In this document: positions 61,348 to 64,000 of the stretch, in pieces | Position numbering within the stretch: the first letter of the stretch is position 1 | Layout: every line of letters begins with the position of its first letter | NCBI RefSeq assembly: GCF_016802725.1 | Contig: NC_052667.1 | Coordinates: 1,826,501 to 1,890,500, forward strand | DNA: 64,000 nt | From: Solenopsis invicta | Taxonomy: Eukaryota; Arthropoda; Insecta; Hymenoptera; Formicidae | Reading direction: 5' to 3' | The notes under the pieces: model-generated | The model's input: the letters and a program-made list of their open reading frames with translations, nothing else | The model's database searches: none | What the model was told of the DNA's origin: nothing | Position numbers and translations under genes: made by a program

Positions 61348-64000
61348 ACTCCGCGGGCATTGGGTGGCCCCTACAAGTGGCCCTGCATTCCAACATCGAA
61401 TCTGCCGGGCGGAGCTCGAAATGTGAGCACACATGCAACGCGGAACGAAGACCACGAGTGTAGTTTCGCGCCCCGATCTCTCGGACGCATGCATACCGCA
61501 TCGCTAACAGATCGGCCAATTTTCGACTTGGATATGTTAAGACCTCCCACAATGTAACGGCCACTTTGGTTTCGCTCCGTATCTACGACAAACGATATCC
61601 CAAAATCCTTCGTCGCGCGATGTCCGTTGAAAGTTAATATTTTTTCATTGTTATCAAGTGTGATAAGGAGCAATTACAGCGGCGGTACTTAATGTGTTAT
61701 CTTTAATTCGATAATGCGACCGATAATTAAAATTAGCCACGTTAAATATATATTTATTTTTAAACGCACGTGATAAGAGAGATCAAGTTACTGAAAATAC
61801 ACTTCTCGCAGAAATTAAAAGAATTCAAGCTTTCTATTTTCAAAACATGTCATTTATAATTAAGGCTAATTAACTCTAAACGATGTGATATCACAGTTGC
61901 AATAGTTGAAATGTATTTTTTGTTATCACGAGCAGCAAATCATCGGGGATCGATACTATTTTCTTTATAGGTAGACGTAGAGTGCGTATCTGGCGATATT
62001 TCGCATAAAGCGGAAATATGGATGTCAATTGGATGTAACCGTCTCTCGTCAGAGTCCCAGAGTTGAACGTGTAACCGTAACTGCCAATATCTGCAAATTG
62101 TTCGGGTGCTACGCGAGGAACGTACCCAGTTTCCGAAAGTCTCGCAACGCAAAACGATCGGGCTAGAATCTGACGAGCTATAATCCGCCAGACTCGCGCA
62201 TCCAATCGAACGAGCGGCATTCCTCGAAGAACGAAGAAAGCGATCGGCTGGATCGGGCATGGCAGGAATGAATTTCGGGCAAGCGGGGTGGTGACGGCTT
62301 CTCTCTCTTTCTCTTTCTCTCTTGCTCTCTCGCTCTCTCGCTCGCGGCAGCGGCGAAATGTTACCGATGCGCACACAGAGACACGGGGTTGGAAACGGCT
62401 CCGATGAACAGAGCCGCATTGTTTGTCGCGGGAGGCATTCCCCGCTGTCGGCTGTCACCGGAAACATTCATTACGGCGCGTCGCCCGCTAGGAATCACTA
62501 ATGTATTCGACGGCGGCGACCATGCGGATCGGTTTTCGGCGCGGCGAGACGCTTCGCGGAATCGGAAATTCATATCGGCAAAAAAAAATGCTGAGGCGGT
62601 GTCGGCTACTCGTCTTATTGCACAACGAAAAGAATCGAAACCAACTTTGCAACTTCAATCCTCGCTTTCTCCTTTCGTCGAATCGCGCTCGTTAACTGGG
62701 AAGTAAAGGAATGTGTGTGATGTAGTCTATTTTGTTACCTAACCAATATTAAACAGTAATGGATTAGGTGGGAAGATTCGTCGCGCGCAAATGGCGTTGC
62801 TGAATTTTTAAAATCGCGTTTCACTTCTCTTTATGAAGCACCGAGCCTCATAAAAATGAAATCTCATTCGGTAGGCGTAACGTGGCTTATACAATTCTTA
62901 ATTATGTTGTCAAGCATTTTATTTGCTCGCACCTGGTCCCTTCGAGCGTGTTAGGGTGATAGGCGTCGACACGACGTACAGTAGGAGGAGAGTATCCAGA
63001 TAATTTGACAGGGAGCATGGCCCCTTAATAACTCTGTCCAAAGGGAATTGTGATGTAATCTAACGACTCTATTGCGATACGAGAGAGATTTACGGACATG
63101 ATTTTTAGCTTGGAACATTTCCGGGAGAATAGATCAGGAGTGACTAATAACGTTACGATACATGAAATTCCATCACGTTCATATATTTTGCCCTTTCTTT
63201 CGCATTGAAAGGATATTTGAAGTAACTTGATTCTGCATTCCGAATGATTTCTTCGATCGGAGTGTATTGGCAGAAGCACGGCCCGGCCGCGTTCTCGGAT
63301 GTTTTCTCGAAGGTGCGCAACTCTCGTAGAAACGTTTCCGTGCGAGGGCAGAAGGAAGAAGGGAGAAGGGAGAGGGCAGAAGGGTGAAAGACGAGCGGAT
63401 GGGCCAACTACCGAGTTTATAGGTTCCCGGAACGGCGTTCCGAGAGCGGGTTAAGTCAAATCGAACGCGCGTGTGAACGCCCCTCTCATAACCGTCACTT
63501 TCTTCGGTTGCCGGTCGATCATCAGCGAGTCTACTGATCCTCGCCAAGTATACCTCTGGTCAGGCTCGCGGGTTCCCTCGCCCGCGCGCGCGCTACCTCG
63601 TTCGGCTTCGATAGGGAGCGAACGGAACGAGGGCTGCGCGAGAACGTAGCTCTCTCGGCGGTCGTAGGGAATGGTGGCGTCGCTAGCACAGCCGGTTGTT
63701 ATCCTGCTGTAAGTATACAGAACCGTGTAACGTAGAGGGGGGGAAGTGCACACATCGGTACACAACTGTGTAATTTGAGGGTAATTCCGCGAGTCGTATA
63801 ACCTGTAGGTAATGCCAGCAGGCAGGCAACCAGCCAGAGAGGAGAGTGCATCAGTGCGCTGCTCGTTTCGTTTAATTGGTCGTTCCCGGGTTTACGAGGT
63901 TTCGAGCGAGGCGCTACGACGACGGGGGCAGAGAGGGAAAGAGAGAGATGGGATTGCGCACCGCAAAGGATGCCAACCCCACCGAACTGCCAGCCACTAC

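Larger units (their letters stand above)
58815..64000. other. Right-edge intergenic DNA, becoming CpG-rich toward the end
   Basis: No gene is supported. Open frames of 60-175 codons overlap on both strands (for example 61891-62467 minus, driven partly by a CT/GA tract at about 62300-62343). From about 63.2 kb on the sequence is CpG-rich with purine tracts and a donor-like CTG|GTAAGTATAC-type site near 63708, which may mark the promoter side of a gene lying beyond the window. Two diverged copies of one segment lie near 60.6 and 61.2 kb. Confidence 0.35.

Noticed and set aside
61891..62467. Two overlapping minus-strand frames of 161 and 175 codons
   Set aside because: Both pass through a CT/GA simple repeat that gives Arg-Glu runs; two frames over the same bases cannot both be genes and neither shows a family motif.

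Overview
The window reads as insect nuclear DNA, most probably hymenopteran and ant-like. The evidence is two recognisable insect genes with GT-AG introns, AT-rich stretches alternating with CpG-rich islands, many microsatellites, and short TA-flanked inverted-repeat elements. The taxon is inferred from gene content and composition, not proven. Nothing bacterial (operons, Shine-Dalgarno sites) was seen.

Left edge (1 to about 5.5 kb, + strand): the last three coding exons of Tomosyn (syntaxin-binding protein 5 family), ending in the R-SNARE motif and the family's C-terminal tail. An AT-rich probable 3' UTR with several AATAAA signals follows. The 5' part of this gene lies outside the window. 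From 6 to 9.3 kb is a CpG-rich block with CGA repeats and one possible minus-strand exon. From 11.3 to 13.6 kb are two exon-like segments on the + strand with good splice sites but poor coding potential, so a spliced non-coding transcript or a 5' leader is possible.

Centre (22.0 to 26.4 kb, - strand): one complete two-exon gene of the NET family of zinc-finger co-repressors (no ocelli / elbow). The exon 1 and exon 2 products join in phase and match the family N-terminus. Exon 2, as given, has two compensating one-base frameshifts, probably consensus errors. The noc 5' flank (26.4 to 27.6 kb) is CpG-rich and contains a GACGGC hexamer array.

Right side (27.6 to 64 kb): no protein-coding gene could be supported. 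It looks like a large intergenic region next to a developmental regulator, with alternating AT-rich DNA and GC-balanced blocks that may include enhancers. The most striking object is a foldback structure of about 4.9 kb (about 39.44 to 44.32 kb). Its diverged inverted arms of about 480 and 630 bp enclose a 48-bp tandem array and a long degenerate GGACTT-type satellite organised in higher-order units. A separate 122-bp hairpin is nested inside the right arm. Several smaller hairpin elements (near 1.4, 12.6, 14.5, 44.8 and 48.4 kb) are probable MITEs; four share CACNGAGAAAAA-like ends.

Tomosyn (SNARE regulation in the cytoplasm) and noc (nuclear transcription factor) have no direct functional link; they are simply neighbours here.
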